A stretch of DNA of 64,000 nt from contig NZ_BMYQ01000006.1 in the NCBI RefSeq assembly GCF_014652355.1, forward strand, positions 153,471 through 217,470, given 5' to 3'. How positions within the stretch are numbered: the stretch's first letter is position 1; each line of letters opens with the position of its first letter. The notes beneath the pieces were generated by a model. That model did not search any database. It saw only the letters and a program-made list of their open reading frames with translations, and was not told where the DNA came from. Below are positions 8,309-17,717 of the stretch, piece after piece. The position numbers and the translations under genes are program-made. Source of the DNA: Gemmobacter lanyuensis. Its GTDB lineage: Bacteria; Pseudomonadota; Alphaproteobacteria; Rhodobacterales; Rhodobacteraceae.

Positions 8309-9341
8309 AGCCGATGGTGCGGCGCAGAAGATCCATCCAGTTGCCCCAGCACAACCGCTCGATCAGCGCGGGGCCATAGCCTGCCTGCTGCATGGCGGTG
8401 ATCAGCCGCGGCAAGTCGGACGCGCCCTGCAGCCAGTCGGCGGTCATGGTGCCGTCGAAATCCGACCCCAGCGCCACGCCGCCTTCGCCCAGCCGGTCCA
8501 TCAGGTGATCCAGATGGCGGATCATCCGCTCTGCGCCCATCGCGGGGTTCTTCACCCCGTCTTCGCGCAGGAAGGCCACCCCGAAGTTCAGCCCCACCAG
8601 CCCGCCGGTTTCGGCCATGGCGTCGAGCTGCCGGTCGGTAAGGTTGCGCGTCGCCGGGCAGAGCGCATGGGCCGCTGCATGGGTTGAAACCAGCGGCTTG
8701 GTGCTGATCCGCGCGACATCCCAGAACCCGGCTTCGTTCAGATGGGCCAGATCGACCAGTATACCCAGCCGGTCGCAGGCCTGCACCAGCCGCATCCCGG
8801 CCTCGGTCAGGCCCGGCCCGGTATCGGGCGAAGCGGGAAAGTTGAACGGCACGCCATGGCCAAAGATGTTCTCACGGCTCCAGACCGGGCCGAGGCTGCG
8901 CAGCCCGGCTGCATGAAGGACGTGCAGTTCATCCAGCCCCGCGCCAATGCCCTCGCATCCCTCCAGATGCAGGATCGCGGCAATCGCCCCCGCGCTGCGA
9001 GCGGCTTCGATTTCGGCCACGCTGCGGCAAAGACGGATCGCATCGGGCCGCGCCGCCGACATGCGGATCAGGATTGCCGCCTGTTCGAGCGTGACGCGAT
9101 GGGCCTTGTCCAGGCTGATCGGCGGATAAGCGCGATAGGTGGCCATCGGATCGGGGGCATCCGCCTTTTCCCCCGGCACCCACATGGCGAAGAAACCGCC
9201 AGCAAAGCCCCCGGCGCGGCAGGCGGGCAGGGAAATTGCGCCATCCCAGCCCTCCAGAAAGGCGCGCCCCTCTGCGTCATTCATCGCCCAAAGGCAGGAA
9301 AGCAGATCGTTATGGCCATCGAAAACGGCAGGTCTGGACAT
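8307..9341 (-). CDS. Membrane dipeptidase family (peptidase M19) hydrolase
   Basis: The 344-aa product, from ATG at 9341 behind AAGGAG, starts MSRPAVFDGHNDLL. Metal-site motifs of the M19 (renal dipeptidase) family follow: DGHNDLL at about residues 8-14, LHLEGCEG with the bridging Glu, THAAAHAL, and GSDFDGT. These binuclear zinc enzymes cleave dipeptides, including some with D-residues. No signal peptide is apparent, so it is probably cytoplasmic despite the family name. It is transcribed away from a complete peptide ABC importer starting 150 bp upstream, a context that supports dipeptide use. A longer frame to 9425 has no good start. Confidence 0.92.
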   Translation of the reverse strand: MSRPAVFDGHNDLLSCLWAMNDAEGRAFLEGWDGAISLPACRAGGFAGGFFAMWVPGEKADAPDPMATYRAYPPISLDKAHRVTLEQAAILIRMSAARPDAIRLCRSVAEIEAARSAGAIAAILHLEGCEGIGAGLDELHVLHAAGLRSLGPVWSRENIFGHGVPFNFPASPDTGPGLTEAGMRLVQACDRLGILVDLAHLNEAGFWDVARISTKPLVSTHAAAHALCPATRNLTDRQLDAMAETGGLVGLNFGVAFLREDGVKNPAMGAERMIRHLDHLMDRLGEGGVALGSDFDGTMTADWLQGASDLPRLITAMQQAGYGPALIERLCWGNWMDLLRRTIG

Positions 9342-9493
9342 GGATGCTCCTTTTCGCGGCAGGCGGTTGCGCCGATCACGCCATGTTTCACAAAGGTTGA
9401 CAAGTCCGGGTAAAAAATTGCCCAATCGGTCAAGGAATCCGCGATCGAACCGGTTACCTCATGCAAATCATGAATAAATCCAGGGAGTTGACG

Positions 9494-11092
9494 ATGTTTC
9501 TTGAGACGAACCTCCGCCGTTCGGGCGTTGCCGCCTGCGCGGCCCTGATGCTGGCCACGGCCCCGGCGGCCCTGCTGGCCGCGACCCCGCCGGAAACGCT
9601 GGTCATCGCGGATGCGATTGACGATATCGTCTCGCTCGACCCGCAAGAGGCCTATGAATTCTCGGGTCTGGATGTGGTGAACAACGTCTATGACGGTCTG
9701 GTCGAGCTGGACCCCGCCACCCCCGGCGCGCCGGTGCCCGGTCTGGCGGAAAGCTGGTCGGTGTCGGAAGACGGCATGACCTTTACCTTCAAGATGAAGT
9801 CGGGGATCACCTTCTCCTCGGGCAATCCGGTTACGGCCGAGGATGCGGCCTTTTCGCTGCAGCGCGCGGTCAAGCTGAACAAATCGCCTGCCTTCATCCT
9901 GAACCAGTTCGGCTGGACGGCCGAAAATGTTGAAGAAATGGTCAAGGCCGATGGCGATACCGTCGTGCTGAAAACCGACAAGGCCTATGCGCCGACCTTC
10001 CTTTACAACTGCCTGACCGCGGGGGTCGCCTCGGTTGTGGACAAAGCCACCGTCATGGCCAATGAGGTGAACGGCGATCTGGGGAACGAATGGCTCAAGA
10101 CCAATTCGGCCGGAACGGGCGCCTTCATCCTGAAATCCTACAAGCCGAATGAAGGCTATCTGCTGGAGGCCCGCGCCGGCCACTGGCGCGGCGATGCCAA
10201 GCTGAAGTCGGTCTTCATGCGCCATGTGCCCGAAGCCGCGACCCAGCGCCTGCTGCTGGAAAAGGGCGATATCGACATCGCCCGCGAGCTGACCCCGGTC
10301 GATATCGAGGGGATCAAGGGCAATGCCGATCTGAAGGTTCAGGCCGATGTCGGCGGGCAGGTCTTCTATCTGTCGTTCAACCAGAAAAATGAGAACTACA
10401 AGAACCAGAAATTCCTCGAGGCGATGCGCTGGGGCATCGATTACCAGGGCCTCGCCGATACGGTGCTGAAGGGCAATATGGTCGTCCATCAGGCCTTCCT
10501 GCCCAAGGGCTATCTCGGCGCGCTGGATGACATGCCCTACACCCTCGATGTGGAAAAGGCCAAGGCCCTCCTGGCGGAAAGCGGCGTGACCGATCCGACG
10601 CTGGTGCTGGATGTCCGCAACGCCAGCGACCGCATGGAGATGGCCCAGTCGATCCAGAACACCTTTGGTCAGATCGGCATCAAGGTGGAACTGAACATCG
10701 GCGAAGGCGCCGAGCAGCTGAAACGCTATCGCGCGCGCCAGCACGACGCGACGCTGCAAAGCTGGGGCCCGGATTACCCGGACCCGCATACCAACGCGGG
10801 GTCTTTCGCCTGGAATGACAACAACGCCGATGATGCCTCGACCGGGACGCTGGCCTGGCGCAACAGCTATGATCCGGGCGCGCTGAACGACATTACCGCC
10901 GCCGCGGTGATGGAGGGCGATGCCGCCAAGCGCAAGGCGATGTATGAAGACCTGCAAACGCAGCATCGTGAAACCTCGCCCTTCATCGTCATGTTCCAGA
11001 TCGGCTATAATTCGGCCATGCGGAACAATGTGGCGGGCTTCTACACCGGTGGTGCGATCGATTCGGCCGCCTATTGGCTTGTGACGAAGTAA
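9494..11092 (+). CDS. ABC transporter substrate-binding protein, peptide/opine (SBP_bac_5) family
   Basis: A 532-aa periplasmic binding protein. AGGGAG lies 6 bases before ATG 9494; an upstream in-frame ATG at 9461 has no such site. A Sec signal peptide (about residues 1-31, ending ALLAA) precedes the mature domain LVIADAIDDIVSLDPQEAYEFS. The family 5 core is recognisable at AESWSVSEDGMTFTFKMKSG and in the later SWGPDYPDPHTNAGSFAW. It delivers ligand to the two permeases encoded next. The ligand class is di/oligopeptide-like by family. The adjacent dipeptidase favours peptides, but nickel, opines or glutathione cannot be excluded. Confidence 0.92.
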   Translation: MFLETNLRRSGVAACAALMLATAPAALLAATPPETLVIADAIDDIVSLDPQEAYEFSGLDVVNNVYDGLVELDPATPGAPVPGLAESWSVSEDGMTFTFKMKSGITFSSGNPVTAEDAAFSLQRAVKLNKSPAFILNQFGWTAENVEEMVKADGDTVVLKTDKAYAPTFLYNCLTAGVASVVDKATVMANEVNGDLGNEWLKTNSAGTGAFILKSYKPNEGYLLEARAGHWRGDAKLKSVFMRHVPEAATQRLLLEKGDIDIARELTPVDIEGIKGNADLKVQADVGGQVFYLSFNQKNENYKNQKFLEAMRWGIDYQGLADTVLKGNMVVHQAFLPKGYLGALDDMPYTLDVEKAKALLAESGVTDPTLVLDVRNASDRMEMAQSIQNTFGQIGIKVELNIGEGAEQLKRYRARQHDATLQSWGPDYPDPHTNAGSFAWNDNNADDASTGTLAWRNSYDPGALNDITAAAVMEGDAAKRKAMYEDLQTQHRETSPFIVMFQIGYNSAMRNNVAGFYTGGAIDSAAYWLVTK

Positions 11093-11140
11093 GAGGTTGC
11101 GCCCCCGTCCCGGAACGGGTCGGGGGCGCCCATCACCGGA

Positions 11141-12193
11141 ATGACCGCATCCCTTCCTTCCTCGCCCTGGGCGGGCCGACTGCGTGGCCTTGGCGCTGCG
11201 CTGTTTTCGCTGGCGGCCACGCTGCTTGGCCTCTTGTTCGTGACCTTCATCATCGGCCGCGTGGTGCCGATCGACCCGGTTCTGGCCATCGTGGGCGAAC
11301 GCGCGACCGAGGCGCAGATTGCCGCGACCCGCACGGCGCTGGGGCTGGATCAGCCGCTTTGGCAGCAATTCCTGATCTTCGTGGGCAATGCGCTGCAGGG
11401 CGATCTGGGCACCTCGATCCGCACGGGCGAACCCGTCCTGCAGGCGGTGAGCCGCGCCTTCCCCGCCACGCTGGAGCTTGCGACGCTTGCGACCATCATC
11501 GGCGTCCTGGCCGGGGTGCCAGCGGGCGTTCTGGCTGCCACGCGCCCGGGAAGCCTTGCTGACCATATCGTGCGGCTTGTGGGGCTGATGGGCTATTCCA
11601 TGCCGGTGTTCTGGCTGGGGCTGATCGGGCTTTTGCTGTTCTACGGCGTGCTGGGATGGGTTGGGGGGCCAGGGCGGCTCGATGCGGCTTTTGACATGAT
11701 GTATGAATTCGAGGTGACGCCGGTCAGCGGCATGATCCTGATCGACACGGCCCTGGCCGGGCGCTGGGACATGTTCGTCAATGCGATCAGCCACCTGATC
11801 CTGCCCGCGGGCCTGCTGGGCTATGTCTCTATGGCCTATATCAGCCGTATGACCCGCAGCTTCATGATGAATGAACTGGGGCAGGAATATATCACCACCG
11901 CCCGCGTCAAGGGCATGCCGGAATGGCGGGTGATCTGGGTCCATGCCATGCGGAACGTGCTGGTGCCGCTGATCACCGTCATCGCGCTGAGCTATGCCTA
12001 TCTGCTGGAAGGTTCAGTCCTGACCGAGACGATCTTCGCCTGGCCCGGCCTTGGCAGCTACATCACCGACGCGCTGATGGTGAACGACATGCCCGCCGTG
12101 CTGGGGGGTACCGTCGTCGTAGGGGTGGCCTTCGTGCTGCTGAACCTTCTGTCCGACCTGCTCTACCGGCTGGTCGATCCGCGTGCGAGGTAA
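11141..12193 (+). CDS. Peptide ABC transporter permease, DppB/OppB family
   Basis: A 350-aa inner-membrane permease. It has an N-terminal membrane segment (about residues 25-45), the DppB-type segment VVPIDPVLAIVGERATEAQI, a five-helix core and the EAA-like loop near EYITTARVKGMPEWRVIWVH that docks on the ATPase. The end SDLLYRLVDPRAR is typical of DppB proteins. It lies 48 bp after the binding-protein gene; the stop is followed 4 bases later by the DppC start. The insertion between helices (about residues 175-205) is somewhat longer than in E. coli DppB but is common in alphaproteobacterial homologues. Confidence 0.93.
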   Translation: MTASLPSSPWAGRLRGLGAALFSLAATLLGLLFVTFIIGRVVPIDPVLAIVGERATEAQIAATRTALGLDQPLWQQFLIFVGNALQGDLGTSIRTGEPVLQAVSRAFPATLELATLATIIGVLAGVPAGVLAATRPGSLADHIVRLVGLMGYSMPVFWLGLIGLLLFYGVLGWVGGPGRLDAAFDMMYEFEVTPVSGMILIDTALAGRWDMFVNAISHLILPAGLLGYVSMAYISRMTRSFMMNELGQEYITTARVKGMPEWRVIWVHAMRNVLVPLITVIALSYAYLLEGSVLTETIFAWPGLGSYITDALMVNDMPAVLGGTVVVGVAFVLLNLLSDLLYRLVDPRAR

Positions 12194-12197
12194 GGGC

Positions 12198-13100
12198 ATG
12201 GCAATCATCGCTTGGCTGCGGGACCCCAATCCCGCCTCGCGCCGGCAGGCCCGTCTGGGGCAGGCCTATCTGGGGTGGCTGCGGCTGCGGCGGAACCCGC
12301 TGGCAATGGCGGGGCTGGTGATCATCGGCCTTCTGTTGGTGCTGGCGGCCTTTGCGCCCTGGCTTGCCCCGCATGATCCCATCGCGCAGAATCTGCAGAA
12401 TCGGCTGATGCCGCCCGGCACGCCCGGGCATCTGCTGGGCACCGATGACTTCGGCCGCGATATCCTGACCCGCATCCTCTATGGCGCACGCATCACCCTG
12501 TCGGTCATCGCGTTGGTCGCGGTCACTGCACCGCTGCTGGGGCTGATCATCGGCACGGTTTCGGGCTATTTCGGCGGCTGGGTCGATGGGGTGCTGATGC
12601 GGATCACCGATATCTTCCTAGCCTTCCCGCGGCTCATTCTGGCGCTGGCGCTGGTGGCCGTGCTGGGGCCGGGGATCGAGAACGCGGTGCTGGCCATCGC
12701 ACTGACCGCCTGGCCGCCCTATGCCCGCGTCGCGCGGGCCGAAACGCTGACGGTGCGGAATTCCGACTATATCGCCGCGGTGCGTCTGCAGGGGGCGGGG
12801 TCGGTGCGGGTGATCTGGGGGCATATCATGCCGATGTGCCTGCCTTCGGTCATCATCCGGGTTACGCTGGATATGGCCGGGGTAATCCTGATTGCGGCGG
12901 GGCTTGGCTTTCTGGGGCTGGGCGCGCAACCACCGCTGTCGGAATGGGGTCTGATGATTTCCGCCGGGCGCAAATACCTGTTCGAACAATGGTGGGTCGC
13001 CACCATGCCGGGGCTTGCGATCTTCATCGTCTCGCTGGGGTTCAATCTTCTGGGCGACGGGCTGCGCGATGTGCTGGATCCAAGGAGTGCGGGCAAATGA
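12198..13100 (+). CDS. Peptide ABC transporter permease, DppC/OppC family
   Basis: The 300-aa product starts at ATG 12198, with AAGGG directly upstream overlapping the preceding stop. It has the OppC N-terminal segment (RRNPLAMAGLVIIGLLLVLA), the family motif LLGTDDFGRDILTRILYGAR and the EAA loop SDYIAAVRLQGAGSVRVIW. It pairs with the DppB-like permease to form the membrane channel of the importer. The stop overlaps the start of the following ATPase gene as ATGA. An in-frame upstream start at 12183 overlaps DppB and is less likely. Confidence 0.93.
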   Translation: MAIIAWLRDPNPASRRQARLGQAYLGWLRLRRNPLAMAGLVIIGLLLVLAAFAPWLAPHDPIAQNLQNRLMPPGTPGHLLGTDDFGRDILTRILYGARITLSVIALVAVTAPLLGLIIGTVSGYFGGWVDGVLMRITDIFLAFPRLILALALVAVLGPGIENAVLAIALTAWPPYARVARAETLTVRNSDYIAAVRLQGAGSVRVIWGHIMPMCLPSVIIRVTLDMAGVILIAAGLGFLGLGAQPPLSEWGLMISAGRKYLFEQWWVATMPGLAIFIVSLGFNLLGDGLRDVLDPRSAGK

Positions 13101-13927
13101 CGCTGCTGTCGGTCAAGAACCTGCGGGTCAGTTTCGATACCGAGGCCGGTCTGGTCGAAGCCGTGCGCGGGGTGTCCTTCAGCCTCGGCCGGGAACGGCT
13201 GGGCATCGTGGGCGAAAGCGGATCGGGCAAAACCATGACCGGCCGGTCGGTCCTGCGCCTTGTGCGCCCGCCGGGCCGGATCGAGGCCGAGGAGATGCGC
13301 TTTGACGGGCAGGACCTGATGGCCCTGTCGGAACGCGACATGCGCCGTCTGCGCGGCCCGCGCATCGCCATGGTGATGCAAGACCCGAAATACAGCCTGA
13401 ACCCCGTGATGAAAGTGGGCGACCAGCTGATGGAAGGTCTGCGCCAGCGTGACCGCCTGTCCCGGTCCGAAGCCCGCGCCAAGGCCGTCGCCGCGCTTGA
13501 GGCCGTGCAGATTCGCGACCCCGAGCGGGTTCTGGAGGCCTATCCGCATGAGCTTTCGGGCGGGATGGGCCAGCGCGTGATGATCGCCATGATGCTGATC
13601 CCGAACCCCGATCTGCTGATCGCCGATGAACCGACCAGTGCGCTCGATGTGACCGTTCAGGCCGAGGTGCTGTCGATCCTCGATGGACTGGTGCGCGACC
13701 GGGGCATGGGGCTGATCTTCATCAGCCATGACCTGCGGCTGGTCGCGCGGTTCTGCGACCGGGTGCTGGTGATGTACAAGGGCCGCGTGGTCGAGGAACT
13801 GGCCGCGCGCGACCTGCTGGCGGCGCGACACCCCTATACGCAGGGTCTGCTCAACTGCCTGCCGCGCATTGGCGGGGACCGAGGGCCGCTGCCCGGCCTT
13901 GATCGCAATGCAGAATGGGCGCGCTGA
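13097..13927 (+). CDS. Peptide ABC transporter ATPase, DppD/OppD family
   Basis: The 276-aa ATPase has Walker A GESGSGKT, signature [15 protein letters not shown] and Walker [13 protein letters not shown], followed by [20 protein letters not shown] and the C-terminal [13 protein letters not shown] segment of the OppD/DppD oligopeptide-type C-terminal region (PF08352). The extension after that motif is shorter than in DppD proteins that carry the cysteine-rich iron-sulfur loop, and no such cysteine cluster is visible. The start overlaps the DppC stop (ATGA), so translation is probably coupled. It forms a heterodimer with the next gene product. Confidence 0.93.
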   Translation: MTLLSVKNLRVSFDTEAGLVEAVRGVSFSLGRERLGIVGESGSGKTMTGRSVLRLVRPPGRIEAEEMRFDGQDLMALSERDMRRLRGPRIAMVMQDPKYSLNPVMKVGDQLMEGLRQRDRLSRSEARAKAVAALEAVQIRDPERVLEAYPHELSGGMGQRVMIAMMLIPNPDLLIADEPTSALDVTVQAEVLSILDGLVRDRGMGLIFISHDLRLVARFCDRVLVMYKGRVVEELAARDLLAARHPYTQGLLNCLPRIGGDRGPLPGLDRNAEWAR

Positions 13928-13928
13928 C

Positions 13929-14684
13929 ATGGCCTTGATCGAGATCGAAAACCTCTCTGTCACCTTCACCGCGCAGGGCCGTCAGGTCCGGGCGGTGGAA
14001 AATGTCAGCCTGTCGGTCGAGGCGCGCGAAAGCTATGGCCTTGTAGGCGAAAGCGGATCGGGAAAATCCACCATCCTGCGCGCGATCTGTGGTCTGGCGC
14101 CGGTGTCGGGCGGGACCATCCGCATCGGCGGCGCGCCTGTGCAGCGCGACAAGGCCTTTTCGCGCCGCGTGCAGATGGTGTTCCAAGACCCCTACGCCAG
14201 CCTGCATCCGCGCCATACGCTGGACCGCACGCTGTCAGAGCCGCTGGCGATCCACGGGATCGGCGATGCCGATGCGCGGGTGGTGCAGGCGCTTCGGGAC
14301 GTGGGCCTGCCGACGAGCTTCCGCTTCCGCTATCCCCACCAACTGTCGGGGGGGCAAAGGCAACGCGTGGCGATTGCGCGGGCGCTGATGCTTGAACCCG
14401 AAATCCTGCTGCTGGATGAACCGACCAGCGCGCTGGATGCCAGTGTGCAGGCCGAGGTGCTGAACCTGCTGGCCCGGCTGCGCGCCGAACGGGGGCTGAC
14501 CTTCCTGATGGTGAGCCATGACCTCGCGGTGATTGATCATATGTGCGACCGGGTTCTGGTCATGCAGCATGGCCGCGCGGTCGAGGAACTGGCCCGCGAC
14601 GACCTTGCCGGGGCGCGGATGAAAACCGATTACGCGCGCAGCCTGTTTGCAGCCAGCGCCGACCGCATGTTGACCTCCAGCTGA
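13929..14684 (+). CDS. Peptide ABC transporter ATPase, DppF/OppF family
   Basis: The 251-aa ATPase starts at ATG 13929, one base after the preceding stop. Motifs are Walker A GESGSGKST, Q-loop QMVFQDPYASLHPRHT, signature LSGGQRQRVAIARALM and Walker [13 protein letters not shown]. It lacks the longer C-terminal extension of full DppF, which is common in compact versions. It completes a full importer (binding protein, two permeases, two ATPases). Its last 55 bases overlap the 3' end of the convergent methyltransferase gene. Confidence 0.93.
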   Translation: MALIEIENLSVTFTAQGRQVRAVENVSLSVEARESYGLVGESGSGKSTILRAICGLAPVSGGTIRIGGAPVQRDKAFSRRVQMVFQDPYASLHPRHTLDRTLSEPLAIHGIGDADARVVQALRDVGLPTSFRFRYPHQLSGGQRQRVAIARALMLEPEILLLDEPTSALDASVQAEVLNLLARLRAERGLTFLMVSHDLAVIDHMCDRVLVMQHGRAVEELARDDLAGARMKTDYARSLFAASADRMLTSS

Positions 14685-15442
14685 TCCACCATTGCCACTG
14701 GCACGGGGCGGGGGGCGAAATGCCCCCCGGCCTTGCGCGGCACAAGGCGGATGGCGGCGTTCTGGTAAAAGCCGCGCGCGCGGTAATCGGCAAAGCCCGC
14801 GCCCGGGATCATCTGTCCCTGACGGTCGGACAACGGATAGGCGCGGCCATAGGTTACCAGCCATTCGAAATCGAGCCCGCGCGCCAGCAGGAATTCATAA
14901 AGCGCCAGCATCTCGTTCCACGCGAATTCGGTATAATGTAGCAATTCGTCAAACAGGATCACGCTGCCCGACCCCAGTCGGTCGCCCAACCCGAACAGCA
15001 CCGTCCGGGCCGAGGAGTAGAGATCGCAGTCGATATGCAGAAAGGCCGGAGGCGGGCCGTCGTAGCGCGGCAGGGTCTGTTCGAAGGCGCCGATATGCAG
15101 CGTCACATTCGGCGCGACGGCGGGCGGGGCGGGCAGGGCAAAGTCAAGCTGCCAGTCGCCGCGCCCGTCATCGGGAAAGCCCGTGAAACTGTCAAAACCA
15201 TGCACGGCTTGATCGGGGCGCAGGGCCGCAAGGTGGTTCAGGCTGCGCCCTTTCCAGACGCCGAATTCCAGCACCGGCCCGGCGGGGGCCTGCCACAGGG
15301 CGGCCTCCAGCACCCGCTTCCACGGCTTCCGACGCGACCGCATCAGATGCCGCAGCCCGAATCGCGGCAGCGCAAGGCCCTGTCGGCCAAAGCTGTCATG
15401 AGTGGCAAGCAGGAAGGCGGCATAGGCGGCAGGGTCGATCAT
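14630..15442 (-). CDS. Class I SAM-dependent methyltransferase, TylF/MycF-like
   Basis: About 270 aa from ATG 15442, or 303 aa if the in-frame ATG at 15541 is used; the second has AGGGG close upstream, so the start is unsettled. The SAM-binding motif is VLEFGVWKGRSLNHLA, followed by VHGFDSFTGFPDDGRGDW and the acidic metal-binding-like stretch FLHIDCDLYSSARTVL and VILFDELLHY. These match the macrocin O-methyltransferase (TylF) superfamily, usually magnesium-dependent sugar or small-molecule O-methyltransferases. There is no glycosyltransferase or polyketide gene nearby, so the substrate is unknown. Its 3' end overlaps the convergent DppF-like gene by 55 bases. Confidence 0.82.
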   Translation of the reverse strand: MIDPAAYAAFLLATHDSFGRQGLALPRFGLRHLMRSRRKPWKRVLEAALWQAPAGPVLEFGVWKGRSLNHLAALRPDQAVHGFDSFTGFPDDGRGDWQLDFALPAPPAVAPNVTLHIGAFEQTLPRYDGPPPAFLHIDCDLYSSARTVLFGLGDRLGSGSVILFDELLHYTEFAWNEMLALYEFLLARGLDFEWLVTYGRAYPLSDRQGQMIPGAGFADYRARGFYQNAAIRLVPRKAGGHFAPRPVPVAMVDQLEVNMRSALAANRLRA

Positions 15443-15574
15443 CGGCGCCAGACTGCCCCGGAAGTTGCGCCAAGTCACCCCTGATTGCGCGCCCGGCGCC
15501 CTGCGACGAATTTGCTGGATTGCTGCGACAATCTGTCCCATCCTTCCCCTGCGCGCACCAATTGGGAGGTTGGA

Positions 15575-15772
15575 ATGAGCAAACTTGTCGCCATCATCTG
15601 TGTCGTCAGCTGGTCGGGTTTTTGGGCCTTCGGCTATCTGGCCCTGTCCGCGGGGGTGGCCGACACGTCGCAGATGGTGACGGCGGCCATGTTGGCGACA
15701 GTCGGCTTTTTCACCGGGATGATCACCTGGTTGAAACTGTCGCGCGACGGAGCGATGCCGCTGCGCGCCTGA
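15575..15772 (+). CDS. Small two-helix membrane protein of unknown function
   Basis: A 65-aa product from ATG 15575, with GGAGG 5 bases upstream. Two hydrophobic segments are evident: about residues 5-27 and 35-54, followed by a short basic tail (KLSRDG). I do not recognise the family. It is divergent from the methyltransferase gene and convergent with the lytic transglycosylase gene, with only 7 bases between stops, so it is probably monocistronic. The strong ribosome binding site and typical codon use support a real gene. Confidence 0.7.
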   Translation: MSKLVAIICVVSWSGFWAFGYLALSAGVADTSQMVTAAMLATVGFFTGMITWLKLSRDGAMPLRA

Positions 15773-15779
15773 GAGTGGG

Positions 15780-17717
15780 TTAGCCGCGCAATTCCGCGGT
15801 CAGACGCACCGGTCCGGGTCTGCCGCGCAGTAGGGCGCGGTAGATCACCAGTGATTCCGACACGCGCATGACATAGGTCCGGGTTTCTGAAATCGGGATC
15901 ATCTCGACCCAGTCGATCACATCCACCGCATCCGACCGCGGATCGCCAAATTCGGTGATCCAGCGCCGCGGGCGCCCCGGCCCCGCGTTGTAGCCCGAGG
16001 CGACAAGCGCGACCGAAGGCCCGAACTCATCGACCAGTTTGGCCAGATAGGCGCTTCCGAGCCGGGCATTGTAGGCGGGATCGCGCGTCAGATTGGCCAG
16101 ATCGAAGGGCAGGCCCAGCTCTTTCGCCATGCGTTCCGCCGTCTCAGGCATCAGCTGCATCAACCCGCGCGCGCCTGCGCTGCTGCGGGCGGCGGGGTCA
16201 AATTCGCTTTCGCGCCGCGAAATCGCCAGGGCGAAGGCGCGTGACACGGCAAGACCGCTGTCGGGCACCAGATCGGCCAGCGGGAAATAGGCGGCGGGCA
16301 GGATGATCCCGCGCTCGGCCCCCTGTTTCGCCAGCAGGACCGCGACATGCGGTTCGTTGATCCGCAGCGAAAGCGATGCAAGGCTTGCCAGATCCTCGGG
16401 GCCCAAGCCTTCGGCCAGATGCAGCAGGAACCGCTTGCCCAGCGTCCGGTCCCCCACACGCAAAAGCAAAAGCCCCGCCTCCAGCACTGTAGACCGCGCG
16501 AAGGCGCGGCTGCGCCAGTCAGCGGCGTTCAGCGGCGCCAGAAGTGCGGGGTCAAGCGGCTGGCCCAGGCGTTCGGCCGCAAGCTGGCCGTAATAGGCGG
16601 TCTGGTGGCGGGCCGCGGCCTGAAAGGCGGCCTGCGCTTCTGCCGGGCGTTTGGCGGCATCCAACGCCCGGCCCTGCCAATATTTCGCGCGGCTGACGGA
16701 AATCGGCGTGCCCACGGCCTGTTCCAGATGCTGGAAATGGCGCAAAGCGGTGTCAGCATCGCCGAGACGGCGCAGAGCGATGAACCCGGCGAGGAATTCG
16801 AGATCTGCGTAATCGGCCCCGCCGCTCAGCTGATGGCGGGCTGCGATGCGATAGGCGGCCTTGGCATCGCCTTCACGCAGCATCTGCCGCGCCAGCTGCG
16901 CGCGGCGCTTGGCCCAGGCCTCGGGCTGCCCCAGCAGATCGAGGTTTTGGGATTGGTCGAGCATCAGGGCCGCGGCCTCGGCCCACAGATCCTTGGCAAT
17001 GCGCCAATCCGCACGGGCATGGGCCAGCAGCGGATGGCTTGCCAGCGCCTCCGGCACGGCCCGCACCAGCGCATCCACCCCCTCGGCCCGGTCCATCAGC
17101 GCCAGACGCGCGCGGGCCAGCGCCTGCCAGTCGGCCGGCACTTGCGGCAGCAGGCGGCGGGCCTCGGCATCCTCGCGCGCCCAGAGCATGGTGGCCAGCC
17201 GCTCGGTCGTCAGCCGGGTCAGGCCGGGGTAGAGCGCAAAGAGCGCCGTCTGATCCGCGCTTGTCATCGGAAGGTTGACCCAGGCGCGGCGGGCTTCGGC
17301 CTCGGCCTCGGCCGTGCGACCGCTGGCCTGCAGCGCTCGGATCACCGCCAGCGACCCGGCGCCGGTTTCGGGCAGGTGGCTGCCGAACCACCCGAGCACC
17401 CGCGCCGGGGTGGAAGATCGCGCCACCGCCGTTTCCGCCTTTTCCCGCAGCAGCGGCAGGCCCGGCCAATCGGGGCGACGGGCTAGGAAGGCCTCATACT
17501 CGGTCAGCGTGCCTTCGCCCGCGCGCAGGCGTTGCCATTCGATGATATCGGCCCCCACGGGCGACGATTGCGCGGCAAGGCGCGTGGCTTCGGGCCAGTT
17601 GGCGCGGCCCGCTTCGGCAAGAGCCAAGCGCAGGGCGCCCACGGCATCGGTTTCGGCGGACGCCGGGGTGGCTAGGCCGAGCGTCAGGAGAAGGGCGAGG
17701 GGGCGGAGGATCTGCAT
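15780..17717 (-). CDS. slt: Soluble lytic murein transglycosylase (Slt70-like)
   Basis: The 645-aa product starts at ATG 17717; a TTG 18 bases upstream is possible but weak. A signal peptide (LRPLALLLTLGLATPASA, about residues 4-21) exports it. Residues about 25-440 are Ala/Leu-rich helical repeats forming the superhelical U/L region of Slt70. The C-terminal catalytic domain holds the active-site glutamate in AISRRESEFDP, then GARGLMQLMPETA, YNARLGSAYL and ASGYNAGPGRPRRW. It cleaves peptidoglycan between MurNAc and GlcNAc with formation of 1,6-anhydroMurNAc. Length and domain order are normal. Confidence 0.92.
   Translation of the reverse strand: MQILRPLALLLTLGLATPASAETDAVGALRLALAEAGRANWPEATRLAAQSSPVGADIIEWQRLRAGEGTLTEYEAFLARRPDWPGLPLLREKAETAVARSSTPARVLGWFGSHLPETGAGSLAVIRALQASGRTAEAEAEARRAWVNLPMTSADQTALFALYPGLTRLTTERLATMLWAREDAEARRLLPQVPADWQALARARLALMDRAEGVDALVRAVPEALASHPLLAHARADWRIAKDLWAEAAALMLDQSQNLDLLGQPEAWAKRRAQLARQMLREGDAKAAYRIAARHQLSGGADYADLEFLAGFIALRRLGDADTALRHFQHLEQAVGTPISVSRAKYWQGRALDAAKRPAEAQAAFQAAARHQTAYYGQLAAERLGQPLDPALLAPLNAADWRSRAFARSTVLEAGLLLLRVGDRTLGKRFLLHLAEGLGPEDLASLASLSLRINEPHVAVLLAKQGAERGIILPAAYFPLADLVPDSGLAVSRAFALAISRRESEFDPAARSSAGARGLMQLMPETAERMAKELGLPFDLANLTRDPAYNARLGSAYLAKLVDEFGPSVALVASGYNAGPGRPRRWITEFGDPRSDAVDVIDWVEMIPISETRTYVMRVSESLVIYRALLRGRPGPVRLTAELRG

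Noticed and set aside
9281..11944. 887-aa minus-strand open frame across the binding protein and permease genes
   Set aside because: Low-complexity His/Arg/Gly-rich translation without domains, opposite genes with clear family motifs.
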